64,000 bases of DNA from Plotosus lineatus (Eukaryota > Chordata > Actinopteri > Siluriformes > Plotosidae), in contig CM045733.1 of the NCBI GenBank assembly GCA_024760905.1, forward strand, positions 39,368,501 to 39,432,500. Direction: 5' to 3'. The notes below the pieces were generated by a model. That model had not been told where the DNA came from, searched no databases, and worked only from the letters and a program-made list of their open reading frames with translations. A program made the position numbers and the translations under genes. Numbering within the stretch: the stretch's first letter is position 1; every line of letters begins with the position of its first letter. This document shows positions 32,190 to 44,612 of this stretch, in pieces.

Positions 32190-32950
32190 AGCTAAAATAT
32201 TATGATGACTGAGACCTGCTCCAAACATGAGTATTGCACTTGAAACTTGAACATAAGTATTGAATTGTCCAGCAAGATGGTCTGAATGATGTTTATTTAG
32301 TCAGTGTGTGTGATGGTGGTGGTGATGGGGTTACACGTTTAACAGGTCATGGGTGAAAGCTGTTTTTGAGTCTGTTAGTTTTTGTTTTTAGTGTTCTGTA
32401 CCTTTTTCTGGAAGGGAGAGGGGAGAAAAGGGGATTGTACAGGGTGTGGGGTTCCTGATAGTTCCACTAGCTCTCCTCTGAAGTCTGTTAGTGTAAATGT
32501 CACTGGGGGGCTGTAGTTCCAATTACTTGCTCTGCCATCCTCACCACTAACTGAAGCGCCTCCTGTCCTCTGCAGTATAGCTGCTGAACCACACTGTACA
32601 GCAGTAGGTCAGGAGGCTCTTTATGATAAAGCGGTAAAAGTTCGTCAATATGGGTCGGAGTATACGGGCTTATTGGCGCTTTCTAAGGAAATACATCATT
32701 CATTTTGCTTTTGCCACCTAGTGGGACATGTTTGTGGTCCAGCTGAAGTCAGCAGTGATGTCGACTCCAATAAACTTGAAGCCCTCCACCCTCTCTACCT
32801 CCTCTCTATCAATGTAGAGGGAAGAGTGCTCAGTTTGTTTCGATGAAGTCCATTACCATCTCCTTGGTTTTGGATGTGTTTAGTTCCAGGTTATTGATGT
32901 TGCACCATTGTCGCAGATGCAGAACCTCCTTCTGTAGACTGACTCGTTGT
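32190..32950 (-). mobile_element. L2-type LINE, RT C-terminal part (piece 3 of 3)
   Basis: Minus-strand translation, with several stops, gives NNLELNTSKTKEMVMDFIET, EEVERVEGFKFIGVDITADF, SWTTNMSH, LTNFYRFIIKSLLTYCCTVW, FSSYTAEDRRR and PLPSRKRYRTLKTKTNRLK, the order found at the C-terminal end of fish L2 reverse transcriptases. The upstream catalytic part is not present; the copy is cut near the (GA)n array. Its 3' UTR continues, interrupted, to 26603. Confidence 0.75.
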
Positions 32951-32978
32951 TATCTCCTATCTGTAGACTGACTCGTTG

Positions 32979-33160
<182 letters not shown>

Positions 33161-33179
33161 TGTGCGTTTAATAATGGTT

Positions 33180-33453
33180 TAATTAATAAATATGTTAATA
33201 AAATGGTTTAATATGTTAATAAAGTGTTTAAATGGTTTAATAAATAATTTTCTTTTACTTTTAACACATATTTCATACATATGTCATACAAAATTGATGT
33301 ACTTTTATCATTTTTAAAGGGTTTATGGGGTAATCTTGGGAGCCTTAGAATGAATCACAGTGTTTTACATGTAAAATGCACCTCTACTTAGAAAACTCCA
33401 GGTTCTGAAAAAAGCTCTGGAACGGATTAATTTCGTAAGTAGAGGGCCGACTG
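33180..33453. mobile_element. Tigger-like 3' terminus fragment
   Basis: The end AATTTCGTAAGTAGAGGGCCGACTG-TA has the form of the other Tigger-like termini here (a GTAAGT...GGG...CTG end beside TA). The left end is not found and may have been replaced by the microsatellite. Confidence 0.45.
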
Positions 33454-33779
33454 TATAATCAATGCTAGGGATGCTGGATTAAACCACCCAGAAGGTATTA
33501 TTCATAAGAAAACAAAAACAATAAAAGCATCCTGGAATCCCGAAGGAGTAACAGAAAACCCTATGATTTTGAGACTACATGGTTGGATACTGGATTATGT
33601 CACAGCCATCTTAGTGCTCAACGGTGTGAAGTGTTCAGAGTGAGGGGTAGCATATGCTCTCTTCTGTGTCACTCATGCTGATGCGTGCACAAAAGTGGTT
33701 TACTTCTTTCCACTGAGGCTGAGTATGAAGGAAGAGATGTCTAATAGGTGAGAATTGGCTATGATTAAATCAGGCAGAA

Positions 33780-34300
33780 ATTGGAGATTTTTACAGAATT
33801 GTCTTATTTTGATGAGTATATTTTGGGAAAGAAAACAGGAAATATGTTTTTAGGAAGACATTTAGAGCCATAAATACAGACATATCTTGCAACACACCAT
33901 CCCCACTTTGAAACATGGTGAATAAAAACCTGTAAAGAGTCTGCAAAAGACTTGAGACTGGGGTGGAAGTTGAACTTCTAGCAAGACAATGAACCCAAAA
34001 CATAGAACCACAGCTACATTTGAATGATTCAGATCAAAGCATATTCATGCGTGGAAATGGTCAAGTTGATGTCTTAATTCCTAAAGATGTAAATCCAGTT
34101 GAGAGCCTGTGGCAGGACTTAAAAAAAGTTTTCAAAAGATACTCTTCATCCAATTTGACTGAACTTAAGCTACTTTGCAAAGGAGAATGGGCAAATATTT
34201 CAGTGTCTAGACTTGCAAAGCAGGTAAAGACATACTCCAAAAGACTTTTTGCTTTAACTGCAGTGAAAGAGGGTTCTACCAAGTATTGACTTTGGTGTTC
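33780..34300 (+). pseudogene. Tc1-like transposase C-terminal relic
   Basis: The 34020-34289 frame holds PKDVNPVESLWQDLKKVFKR (the DDE Glu region, normally PDLNPIE), NLTELKLLCKGEWANISVSR and KRLFALTAVKEGSTKY, the end of a Tc1 transposase. Upstream, broken frames give HFETW and QDNEPK, the second catalytic Asp region. A relative with better preservation lies at 59222-60792. No inverted repeats are seen here, so this is an old fragment. Confidence 0.8.
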
Positions 34301-34484
34301 AATAATTTACAGTGACTTGAATGCATGCCACTTTAATTCAGAATGAGCATTAGAATAGAGATGGTTAACAGGAAGGTTATAATGAAATGAAAAAAAAAAT
34401 ACGAAATAGCAAGTAAAAAAGTGCCACTGATTGGAATTCTGGAATACTGAACAAGAGAGATGAAATATAAAAATTGGGAAAGAA

Positions 34485-34962
34485 ATATATTAATCCCTTG
34501 TCATCTCAAGACTAGATAACTGCAACTCACTCCTTGCAGGTCTACCCTTGAGCGTTATTCGACCTCTGCAACTGACCCAGAATGCAGCTGCATGGCTTGT
34601 TTTCAACCATCCCAAATTTTCCCACAATCTCTCCACTGGCTTCCTGTAGCTGCTCGCATTAGATATAAAACATTAATGCTTGCCAACAAAGTAAAAAATG
34701 GACCTGCCCCTTCCTGCCTCAAACCACTTATCACACCCAGCACTACACCACGTTCTCTCAGATTCTCAACCACTGCTAGACTGGTCTTTCTTTCTCTACC
34801 AAGGGAAATACATCTAAAACTCTTCCACTTCTTCAGACCACTTCTTCTGGATTTCTGGATAGTCACTGGGTATCTTCAAATGATGGCTGAAAACATACCT
34901 TTCTTGGCAATACTTAGATTAGCACCATGTATTACGCACATGTGTATGCGCACATGCGCACT

Positions 34963-35056
<94 letters not shown>

Positions 35057-35210
35057 GACACATGCTGACCCAGCACCGTTTACCACCAGGCCACCACTGC
35101 TCTTGTTCTAACAAACCAGTATAAGAATGTATTCACTGATAGTGACTTTAAAGAACTTCTGCAAGTCGCTCTGGATAAGAGCATCTGCTAAATGCTGTAA
35201 ATGTAAATAT
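34485..35210 (+). mobile_element. L2/CR1-type LINE 3' fragment with embedded (CA)n
   Basis: Frames near 34560-34900 give LTQNAAAWLVFNHPKF, LHWLPVAARIRYKTLMLANK, APSCLKPLITP, SLRFSTTARLVFLSLPREIH, the C-terminal tail of L2/CR1-type RT proteins. The 3' tail is AGTCGCTCTGGATAAGAGCA, TCTGCTAAATGCTGTAAATG, well known in otophysan fishes. A long CA array (34966-35052) has expanded between coding end and tail. The RT catalytic core is absent. Confidence 0.75.
34966..35052. repeat. (CA)n microsatellite, about 42 units
   Basis: The longest near-uninterrupted CA array of the window; ends CAGACAGACA. Confidence 0.97.
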
Positions 35211-35278
35211 CAATAGAACAGGAATTGAAACAACAATAAAGGTGGAATAAGAACAGTACAGTTTTTTGTGAATTATGA

Positions 35279-35283
<5 letters not shown>

Positions 35284-35327
<44 letters not shown>
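35284..35327. repeat. (TA)n microsatellite, left of SINE-A
   Basis: About 22 TA units. A second TA array of about 19 units follows the SINE at 35677-35714. Confidence 0.95.
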
Positions 35328-35329
<2 letters not shown>

Positions 35330-35658
35330 GCAGTGGTGGTCTAGTGGATAGGGCGCAGGATTGATGATCCTAAGGTTGGGGGTTCAAGTCCCCACAGGGT
35401 TGTCACTGTCTCCCCATTGCAGCTAACTGGGTTATCAAAAATGGGCCATGTCTCTCACTGTCTATGGTAAGATGCATTTAAAAGAACCATTGCTGACTTT
35501 CGTAAAGAGTTGGCTGCAAAGTCGTCAGCGTGTTTCTGTCCCTTGCTAAAGGGTTGTGACAGGAAGGGCATCCGACGTAAAAACTATGCCAAATCAAATG
35601 TGCGAATCAGATGATTCACTGTGGCGAATTCCGACAATGGGAAAAAAGCCGAAAGAAA

Positions 35659-35676
<18 letters not shown>
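35328..35676 (+). mobile_element. SINE-A, full length
   Basis: The head GCAGTGGTGGTCTAGTGGAT contains a pol III box A (TGGTCTAGTGG, 35337-35347), and box B GGTTCAAGTCC lies at 35381-35391; the pair resembles tRNA-Glu. The body follows (CAGCTAACTGGGTTATCAAA, AAAAGAACCATTGCTGACTT, GTCAGCGTGTTTCTGTCCC). Next is a block like the RTE 5' leader (GAAGGGCATCCGACGTAAAA). The end resembles the RTE 3' terminus (GATTCACTGTGGCGA, AAAAAGCCGAAAG) and finishes in poly(A). It is embedded in a TA microsatellite. Confidence 0.9.
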
Positions 35677-35714
<38 letters not shown>

Positions 35715-35717
<3 letters not shown>

Positions 35718-36350
35718 TAGCCCCTTGACTACTTGCGGTTCTGCACTCACGGTTTGCATATTCGCTGATTGCCAAGCAACTGTCACGTCATTCAATTTCA
35801 GCCAATGGCTGTCCTCCTTCCTGTTGATTGGTTAGGATCATGTAATGCCCCTTTTTCATCATTCGCGTACAAGTTGTCAATGAGCCCTTTTTTTAGTTTG
35901 ATTTAATTACCAGTTATGCTCTATGATGCCACTCAAACGCTGTGCGTCTTCTTTGGCTAAGCGATAACATTGGATGAGAAACATTGGATGTCTCTTAATA
36001 AGACTTTCTCCTGAAGAAACTACAGTTTCCTCTGAAGTGCCTGAAGAGGAATAATAATCTGAACTGTTGTATTAAAGTCTTTTACTGTACTGTCCCAGTA
36101 CAGTATCTAAGTTAATGTTTAGAATGTTTGTGTGTGAGATTTTATGTTCTGTAGCATGTTTAATTAACGATACCAAAAGGATAAACTTGCTTCATATCCC
36201 TTTACATCGAACGTAACGTCTCTTCGAACGTGATGGCGCTGCCTACAGGGCGACATCATTGAGTTCTCAGAGTCAAATGTTTCTTTGTTCGTTTAATTTG
36301 TCTTGTATGTTGTTGTTTGTTTGTTTTTTGCACTATGCTTGTCTATGTAA
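35715..36350 (+). mobile_element. Tigger-like element family 3, one-ended
   Basis: The left terminus TA|CAGTAGCCCCTTGACTACTT corresponds to the right end of the 22356 copy. The interior matches that copy in reverse for about 400 bp. It then continues with GATTTTATGTTCTGTAGCAT and GATGGCGCTGCCTACAGGGC, shared with 8230-8440. No right terminus or transposase is seen; an ATT array follows. Confidence 0.65.

Positions 36351-36351
<1 letters not shown>

Positions 36352-36405
<54 letters not shown>
36352..36405. repeat. (ATT)n microsatellite
   Basis: About 18 ATT units. Confidence 0.97.
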
Positions 36406-36406
<1 letters not shown>

Positions 36407-37519
36407 CTACCTAGTATTTGTTTATGCTGTTTCCCTTAATTTGTAATTAACAAATAAGTAAATAATGCAACAAGCTAAACATATAGGTAGATAACTAGAT
36501 TTAATATTTAGTTTAAGAATTGAAGTAAAAATAAATACTATATTTTCATGGCTTCAATTCTTCTCATTACAAAGCATTCTGCTGTAGGTCTGTTGTTCAA
36601 TGGAGAAGCAGATGAGCTGCTTCAGTAGACAGTAAATAAAAATGTTGCCTTGGAAAACCATTCTAAATTGAATGCCAGGCACAGACTGTACCACCGCAGC
36701 CTCCAAATATACCATTACATCCATCTAAAGAGTACTAGTTTCTGCTGGTTATTTTCTAAGTGATTATCAGGCTACAAATATTTACTGTGTGTATCTAGAG
36801 GCATAGCATAACATGAACTGTATCTGTATTTGGATTTAAACTCAAATGGGCATGGCTTAGAATGGAAGTGTTTTTATGTTGAGGGATATATTTAATGAAC
36901 ATGTTTATGCTGATGTTGATGTTAATGTCAGTGAACATATCATTTGTTGGTTTCATGAACTTCACACTAAACCAACATCAAAATAAATAAATAAATAAAA
37001 ATTACACCAAGTGTTTTAATTCAATCTTGCTGGATCTCAAAACACTTCTATCCTAATCAGATGGTATATGAACACTGATAAACAATAACAAAAAATAATT
37101 AGTTATCTTCCTATTTGTATATATTTGAAACTGTATCTGAAACATTTTTGATCCACTTATCCAGAATAATATTACGAGTATTTCTATAAATACTAGTGGT
37201 TGTTCATAGTGGTTTTAGCTACATGAAGCTGGTTTTGCTTTAATTTGCTCATTGAACTTGCCTCTAGTGATAAAAAATAGATACTGCAACAATTGCTAAT
37301 ATCCACCCAGTGGGGCAGAATTCGTGCAGGCTCATGCTCACACTACAAACATTTTCAGAAACAACCAAGATCATTCTTTCTTTTCAATATTCAGAATTCA
37401 ATAAAATAAATTCCTCTTTCAATGAGGAAAGGATAAAATCTGTTAATTAGAAATATGTATGAAATTGTTTCTTCATGCAAAGGATGAAACTTGTCTTCTC
37501 TATTCAATCTTTTGAACTA
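36406..37519. other. No gene recognised
   Basis: About 1.1 kb of AT-rich, non-repetitive-looking sequence. No exon, tRNA or transposon terminus is recognised. Confidence 0.5.
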
Positions 37520-38216
37520 TAGGGATCCCTCACTTTCTGTGGTTAATTGGGACCGAGATCCCCACGAGACCATCAAAATTCGCGAAGTAGGATCACCCCC
37601 CACCCCCGACTGACATATACGTACATGTATATGTATATAATATCAATAAATACATATCCAATGCTATAAATGCTTATCATAACAATTAAGCATTGAAAAA
37701 AATAACATAAGATGTAAATAAAATATAAACACAGATGCTCTCCAACTTACCAAGATTCGTTTTGCAAACATCCGGAGATACCAACAAAGCCGTCCAAGGT
37801 CAAAAGTGAAAGTGAAATGAAATTGAGGAACAAGTAGAAATAGAAATGGAATAAAATCTACAGAAATATTGATCATAAATATAAGTATGAAATATGATTA
37901 AACATTATCCTGAGGTACACATAATACTAGCCTCTGGAAGAGGGGCGCATGCAACAATGTATCCAGTTTTGATGGGAGATTTTTTTTTTGTTTTTTTTTT
38001 TTTGTTCTGTGTTGGTTTAGGGTTTTTGTTTGTTTGTTTGTTTGTTTGTTTGCATAATTAGCCTTGTTTCTGTGATATTTTCCTTAACTTTTCCACCTAT
38101 CCTTCCTTAATTTCCTTATTTTTAAATTCGATTAATATTTATTTATTTATTTTTCAAAAAAACCACGATACAATGACGCCGCATTAATTGAAGCGCAAAG
38201 TAGAAAGGTATCCCTG
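37520..38216. mobile_element. Tigger-like MITE family 2 with family 1 insert
   Basis: The left end AGGGATCCCTCACTTTCTGT and the right end GCAAAGTAGAAAGGTATCCCTG-TA match the 12006-12543 copy. Between about 37728 and 37928 lies a block matching the left half of family 1 (CAGATGCTCTCCAACTTACC, GTGAAAGTGAAATGAAATTG, CATTATCCTGAGGTACACAT). Family 2 sequence then resumes (AGTTTTGATGGGAGATTTTT). It is either a nested, partly deleted insertion or recombination between two MITEs. Confidence 0.75.
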
Positions 38217-38499
38217 TAGATGTGACATAAATTTACCAGACTCATTAAAGGTATGTTTTATTTATTGGTGAATCTACTATTACATTAATATACTCATCAC
38301 TGACTAAATCAAAGCAGTTTCAAATGTTCAGAAAAAAGGTACTCAACAATGTTAATGTTTAAAATCTTTAGCATAGGTCTGACAAAACATCATTATTGCA
38401 AAAGATTTTTAGAGAATTTAACCATAAAATGTATTTGTTATTTTTGCAAATAATTTTTTTACTGGGTAAAAATAAACCAATACTTTACGATTTGAGAGA

Positions 38500-38702
38500 T
38501 CTCCTTTCGGCTTTTTCCCTTTATCAGGGGTCGACACATCGAATGATTCGCATGTTTGATTTGGCAGAGGTTTTTACGTTGGATGCCCTTCCTGACACAA
38601 CCCTTTTAGCAAGGGACAGAAACACGCTGACGGCTTTACAGCTACTCTTTACGAAAGTCAGCAATGATTCTTTTACATGCCTCACACCATAGACAGTGAG
38701 AG
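38500..38702 (-). mobile_element. SINE-A, host copy, part 1
   Basis: In reverse it reads the RTE-like end (CTTTCGGCTTTTTCCC, CAGGGGTCGACACATCGAAT), the leader-like block (GATTCGCATGTTTGATTTGG, GGATGCCCTTCCTGACACAA) and the body to ACACCATAGACAGTGAGAG. The second SINE then interrupts it. It resumes at 39046. Confidence 0.88.
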
Positions 38703-39045
38703 GGGAAGTGGTGGTCTAGTGGATAGGGCGCAGGATCGCTGATCCTGAGGTTGGGGGATCGAGTCCCCACAGGGTTGTCACTGTCCCCCAGTGCAGCTAA
38801 CTGGGTTATCAAAGGTGGGCCATGTCTCTCACTGTCTATGGTGAGAGGCATGTAAAAGAACCATTGTTGACTTTCGTAAAGAGTAGCTGCAAAGCCGTTG
38901 GCATGTTTCTGTCCCTTAATAAAGGATTGTGAATAGAAGGGCATCCGACGTAAAAACCTATGCCAAATGAAATGTGCGAATCAGATGATTCACTGTGGCG
39001 ACTCCTGATAAAGGGAAAAAGCCAAAAGAGAAGAAGAAGAAGAAG
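38703..39045 (+). mobile_element. SINE-A inserted into another SINE-A
   Basis: The copy is complete, from AAGTGGTGGTCTAGTGGATA (box A) and GGGGGATCGAGTCCCC (box B) through the body to GATTCACTGTGGCGACTCCT, AAAGGGAAAAAGCC and a (GAA)n tail. It is flanked by a 19-bp target duplication, ACACCATAGACAGTGAGAG (38684-38702) and the same with one mismatch (39046-39064). Box B keeps the canonical GATCGAGTCC form. Confidence 0.92.
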
Positions 39046-39178
39046 ACACCATAGAGAGTGAGAGACATGGCCGACCTTTGATAACCCAGTTAGTTGCACT
39101 GGGGAGACAGTAACAACCTTGTGGAGAGTGGGACTCGAACCCCCAACCTTAGGATCAGCGATCCAGCACCCTATACCA
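39046..39178 (-). mobile_element. SINE-A, host copy, part 2
   Basis: The remainder of the interrupted SINE-A, with GCCGACCTTTGATAACCCAG, the box B complement GTGGGACTCGAACCCC and the head up to CCCTATACCAT. The box A end is missing. Confidence 0.88.
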
Positions 39179-39180
39179 TC

Positions 39181-40485
39181 ATTCATATTTAAAATATAAC
39201 AAATAAAAAACAAATAATATGAAGAATTTATTTATTTTTCTATGGCTGAAAACAGGATGTATGAGAACAGGAACAGGCACACAGATTTGGATGTCGCTTT
39301 AAAAGGCATTTAAGGTGCACATGAAGAAGTTCTACCCCTCTGGGAAAAAATGTACCTGAGAAATTCAATTTTTCCGACAGTGTTTATTTTCAGCTTCCTC
39401 TATGACGCATTGTCTATTCAGCAGTTTTTAACAAGTCACTTCAGTTGGATGTTCTTATGTTCTTACAATCTCAACTAATTTATATCATTCCCCATAAGTA
39501 ACATAAGGAAAGAATTTTACTCCACAGCGATACCTACTGAATTATGGGCTGTGATTGGTTAGAAGGTGATTAATGTTCTACCACAACAGTTATAACATAT
39601 AATGACATACAATGCCCTCGCTCTAATGCATTTTCATGTGTTATTTCAGATCATAATAGTAACAGATCGTTTACAGGAACTTGTACTGGGGCCTGAACAG
39701 TACAGTGTATACTTGCCGTGAAGTTTTCTGTAAAATAAAATTTGTTTATGTAACTTGTGTGGAGGGGTCTCCAATGTCAGCAATGTGTAACAGTGTGAGA
39801 TAAAACTGTAACTTTATATTTTATAGCTTTCCAAGATAAAGGAGTTTACAAAACTAGTGGAATTGTCTCTGGTGATCTCCACACAATACGTTGAAGTTAG
39901 AATTTTTACACCCACAATGGCTAATGGATGAATAGAAATGAACTTGGTGTTGAACATTATTAAAAATCCATTTTCAAAGTAGACTTATTCAGAAAAGCTA
40001 GACATAATAAGGAGAGTTTGAGGAAGTGGAGCTAAGGTTTACCCTTTTTACATTTGGCTGGATAACCCTGGTAAAAGTTATCGTAATTCTCAGTTACAGT
40101 ACTAGCAAAACTGCATGGAATGCCTCTCTCTCTCTATGCAGTGAGATGCTTTGTTATATTGTGTTTTTGTATATTATTGATGGTTTGCGTAATTGCGATT
40201 TGATAGTGGTGGTGTTAAGAGATGGATTAAGGCTGTTACACACGGCCTGCTCCTGAATATAACAAGAACTCAATCTGAATATCAATTAATGTAAAAATAG
40301 ATTAAAAAGTTTGATGAGTCATTCTTTAATTGCTAAAAAAAATTGCAATTTTAACAAATTAGTGTGGTGTAAGAGGAATAAAGCAATTTTATAGAAAACT
40401 GTTGAAAATAACAACAGCAGCAGCAACAATACATTCATTATTCACAGAATCTAAACTGAATACAATAAAATTTTATTTGATTATA

Positions 40486-40486
<1 letters not shown>
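39181..40486. other. No gene recognised
   Basis: About 1.3 kb, AT-rich, without recognised exon, RNA or transposon terminus. A 76-codon open frame at 40026-40256 has no domain I know. Confidence 0.5.
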
Positions 40487-40521
<35 letters not shown>

Positions 40522-40527
40522 GCACGG
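40487..40527. repeat. (CA)n microsatellite
   Basis: A CA array ending in CGCACGCACG. Confidence 0.95.
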
Positions 40528-40806
40528 CTAAGTGGAAAGTGTGCATTATACATATAATACAACCTATCACAGTGTAACCCAAGGAATTATTGATTATTTC
40601 TAAAATAAGAACATTTAGAATTACAGTATAAATAAAATCTCCATCACATAAGTAAAATTTTATTTTCTTATTTTTTCAGAAATAATCCATCAACATTCCA
40701 ATGAGCTGTTGTTAATCTTTAATTTTTGATCAACTTTGCATTAGAGAATAAATTCCTTTCCTACAGCAGCACTCTTACACATCTCTCCATCACTCCGTAT
40801 CCAAAT

Positions 40807-40808
<2 letters not shown>

Positions 40809-40858
<50 letters not shown>
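40809..40858. repeat. (CA)n microsatellite
   Basis: About 25 uninterrupted CA units. Confidence 0.97.
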
Positions 40859-40860
<2 letters not shown>

Positions 40861-41056
40861 TAAACAACTTTTTCTTACCGTATGTTACTGTTACGCTGTA
40901 CCGAGATCCGAATTAAAAGAGCTTCAGAGAAAGGTGGAAATATCCATCCCAACTCTCTCACACACACACACGCACATTTTAATATAAATGTACACAACAC
41001 ATATCACACGAACAGTGCAAGCCTCTTCTCAGATGGCCAGAACAGGACAATCAGAA

Positions 41057-42299
<1,243 letters not shown>

Positions 42300-43530
42300 C
42301 CACGGTTGGGACACTGAGAGATAAAGTCAAGGAGGGAAACCCAGCCATCCCTCTTTCTAGCAACACTCTTGAGGTCCTCTTGGGGGATGTTGATGTGTTC
42401 CCAGTCCATATGGGATATATATAATCCTTTCAGAGAATTGGAATTCTGGGCCTATCCAAGGGCCTCTTCCCAGATGGTCATGAACATAAAACTAAAAAGG
42501 GAGGTGACTGTGGAGCATATCAATTAGATGCCTTTACCACCTTAACTGACTTTTTTCAATGTGGAAGAGCAGCAGAGTTCCTCCCAGATGTATCATCTCT
42601 AAGACTGAGCAAAGACACCTCCAAACTCATTTCAGCTGCTTGTATTTGCGATCTCATTATTTCCTTCACAACTCAAGTCCAATGACCATACACTCACATT
42701 ACTACTAATGCAGCACAAATCTTTTTATATATCTTATTCTCCATTCTACTATAAATTGTGAACAAGAAACTTGAGGCTCTGCTTGAGGCAAAGATCCAGA
42801 GGGTCTAGTTCACCTTTTTTAAACCATTGCTTCAGATTTAGAAGCGCTGACTCTCATTGTGGCTGATTCATACTCAGCTGTGAAACGCTCCAGTGCATGC
42901 TGAAGGTCATAGTGCGAAGAAGCTCATAGAGCCACACCATCAGCAAAAAGCAAAGATGTAATTCCCAAACCAGACATCATTTTCTGTACAAATATGCCAT
43001 GAGATCCTGACCATGAATACCATAAACAGGATCGGTGGCAAAGGGTAGCCCCAGTAGAATTCAAGACTTCTGGAAATGAGTTGAACTTTGTGCTGAGGAT
43101 GCGGACACAGCTCTCACCGAGGTTATGTAGTGACTGGATAGCTAGCAAAAGCTTTTTGTACCCTGTATCCCTGCAGCACCCCACATAAACTCTCCAGCAG
43201 ATATGGTTGAAGGTCTTCTCCAATTCCACAAAACACATGCAACATGCAGACTGTATGGTTAAACTCCCATGACTCCCACAGTAATTCTGTCAGGGTAAAG
43301 CGCTAGTCCACTGTGCTATGAACAAGACAATAGCCAAACTGCTCCTGCTGAATCAGTGGTTCACAATCAAGGGGAGCCTTTTTAACTATCTCAGTCACTG
43401 CTGCCAGGGTGATTAATTTGTCTTCCCCAAGTTTTCAGACTGCTTCCACAGTGGAGGAAGTGATGACCAGATTGAGTAGATCATCCAAGTGCTTTTTCCA
43501 CTGCTCGATATCCCAAGTCCGGATCAGCAC
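42300..43530 (-). mobile_element. LINE-N-like RT relic, strongly diverged
   Basis: Minus-strand translation at 43238-42924 gives MCFVELEKTFNHICWRVYVG, LLLAIQSLHNLGESCVRILS and GITSLLFADGVAL, the LINE-N RT palm with the second catalytic Asp replaced by Gly (FADG). Flanking stretches also match the order of LINE-N coding sequence. They include the finger region right of 43260 and the tail region left of 42800, where the plus strand reads CAGCTGCTTGTATTTGCGAT. Many stops make this the oldest LINE-N copy here. Confidence 0.65.
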
Positions 43531-44372
43531 CCCCCCCCAAAAGACCAAGCACACACTGGGATAGAACGCGCATGTCCTTTCTCACTAGACCTTTCTTACG
43601 GCCAACAAAAAGTCCTTTTCTATGGACTAAATTAAACTAAAAGTCATTTTCTCATAGAGAGTGGGCCCAAATTGTGGTAGCTTTTGCAATCTAAGCCAGA
43701 CTGAGAACCAGGTGTGGCACCAGGGGGAGTGGGTCTTTCAATTGCTGTTTGTCTGACACCTCCCGTGAGACCTATTTGCTTTGGGACACCTACCAGGTGT
43801 CTATAGACGTAAGATAAATGTCTTTGTTCAGCTCTTTGTTTTCTGCAAGGTTTCTTAGTATAAAAAACATTTTATCAGAGTTTTATTGATCAGGTTGACA
43901 AAGTACTTCATATTAGAGAAGACATCAAAGTGGAACCATTTTATCTCTGTAAATGTAGGAGTCCTGGTCCATACTGCTATTCTTTGTTTCAGGACTGATT
44001 GGTGCACACTGAAGAAAAGTATCAAAGAGGTTTTCTTTAAATTCATGTTGATGAAAATGCTGAGATGATGCTACACAAATCAAAATCTCTTGGAAAAGAA
44101 TACATTTATCTTTCTGAGAAGGTACCTTTTTTCTCACCTAACTTCCAACTGCTTTTGCTGGCGCTACAATATTTCGGATGGGTTAAATGCAGAGTTTAAT
44201 TTCCCCTCTGGGATTAAAACAGTATATAATAGAAAAAAACAAACAGAAAATGTATTAAAGTTGTTCACAGCACAGCTGATTTAGGTTTAGCTATAACATT
44301 AATATCAGGCAATATCAGGCATAACAACAGGCAATATCACTCCAGTAAGATAGCTACCTAGTTCTATATTAA
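43531..44372. other. No gene recognised
   Basis: Starts beside a C/A run (43530-43540). No exon or repeat terminus is recognised. Confidence 0.45.
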
Positions 44373-44612
44373 CTTCTTCTTTTCCTTTTGGCTTTTTCCT
44401 TTTCTTGGGAGTCACCACAGCGAATCATCTGATTCGCACATTTAATTTGGCATAGGTTTGTACGTCGGATGCCCTTCCTGTCACAACCCTTTAGCAAGGG
44501 ACAGAAACACGTTGACGGCTTTGCAGCCTACTCTTTACGAAAGTCAGCAATGGTTCTTTTACATGCCTCACACCATAGACAGTGAGAGACATGGCCGGCC
44601 TTTGATACCCCT
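44373..44612 (-). mobile_element. SINE-A, head missing
   Basis: In reverse: TTCTTCTTTTCCTTTTGGCT, AGTCACCACAGCGAATCATC, GATTCGCACATTTAATTTGG, GGATGCCCTTCCTGTCACAA, then the body to GACATGGCCGGCCTTTGATA. The tRNA-like head is absent, as expected for 5' truncation. Confidence 0.88.

Noticed and set aside
34592..35068. 158-codon frame ending in a long His-Thr repeat, and other Thr-His, Cys-Val or Tyr-Ile repeat proteins in the window
   Set aside because: The repeats are translations of CA/GT/TA microsatellites. The start is an L2-type LINE tail.
35328..35400. Apparent tRNA gene (boxes A and B)
   Set aside because: There is no acceptor stem pairing or cloverleaf beyond the boxes, and the same head recurs in several SINE copies, so it is a SINE promoter and not a tRNA gene.
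38500..39178. Direct and inverted repeats suggesting a CRISPR-like or tandem array
   Set aside because: They are fully explained by one SINE inserted into another in opposite orientation. No CRISPR array exists in this vertebrate window.
40026..40256. 76-codon open frame as a gene
   Set aside because: No domain, no splice or start context worth noting, and its length is expected by chance in such DNA.
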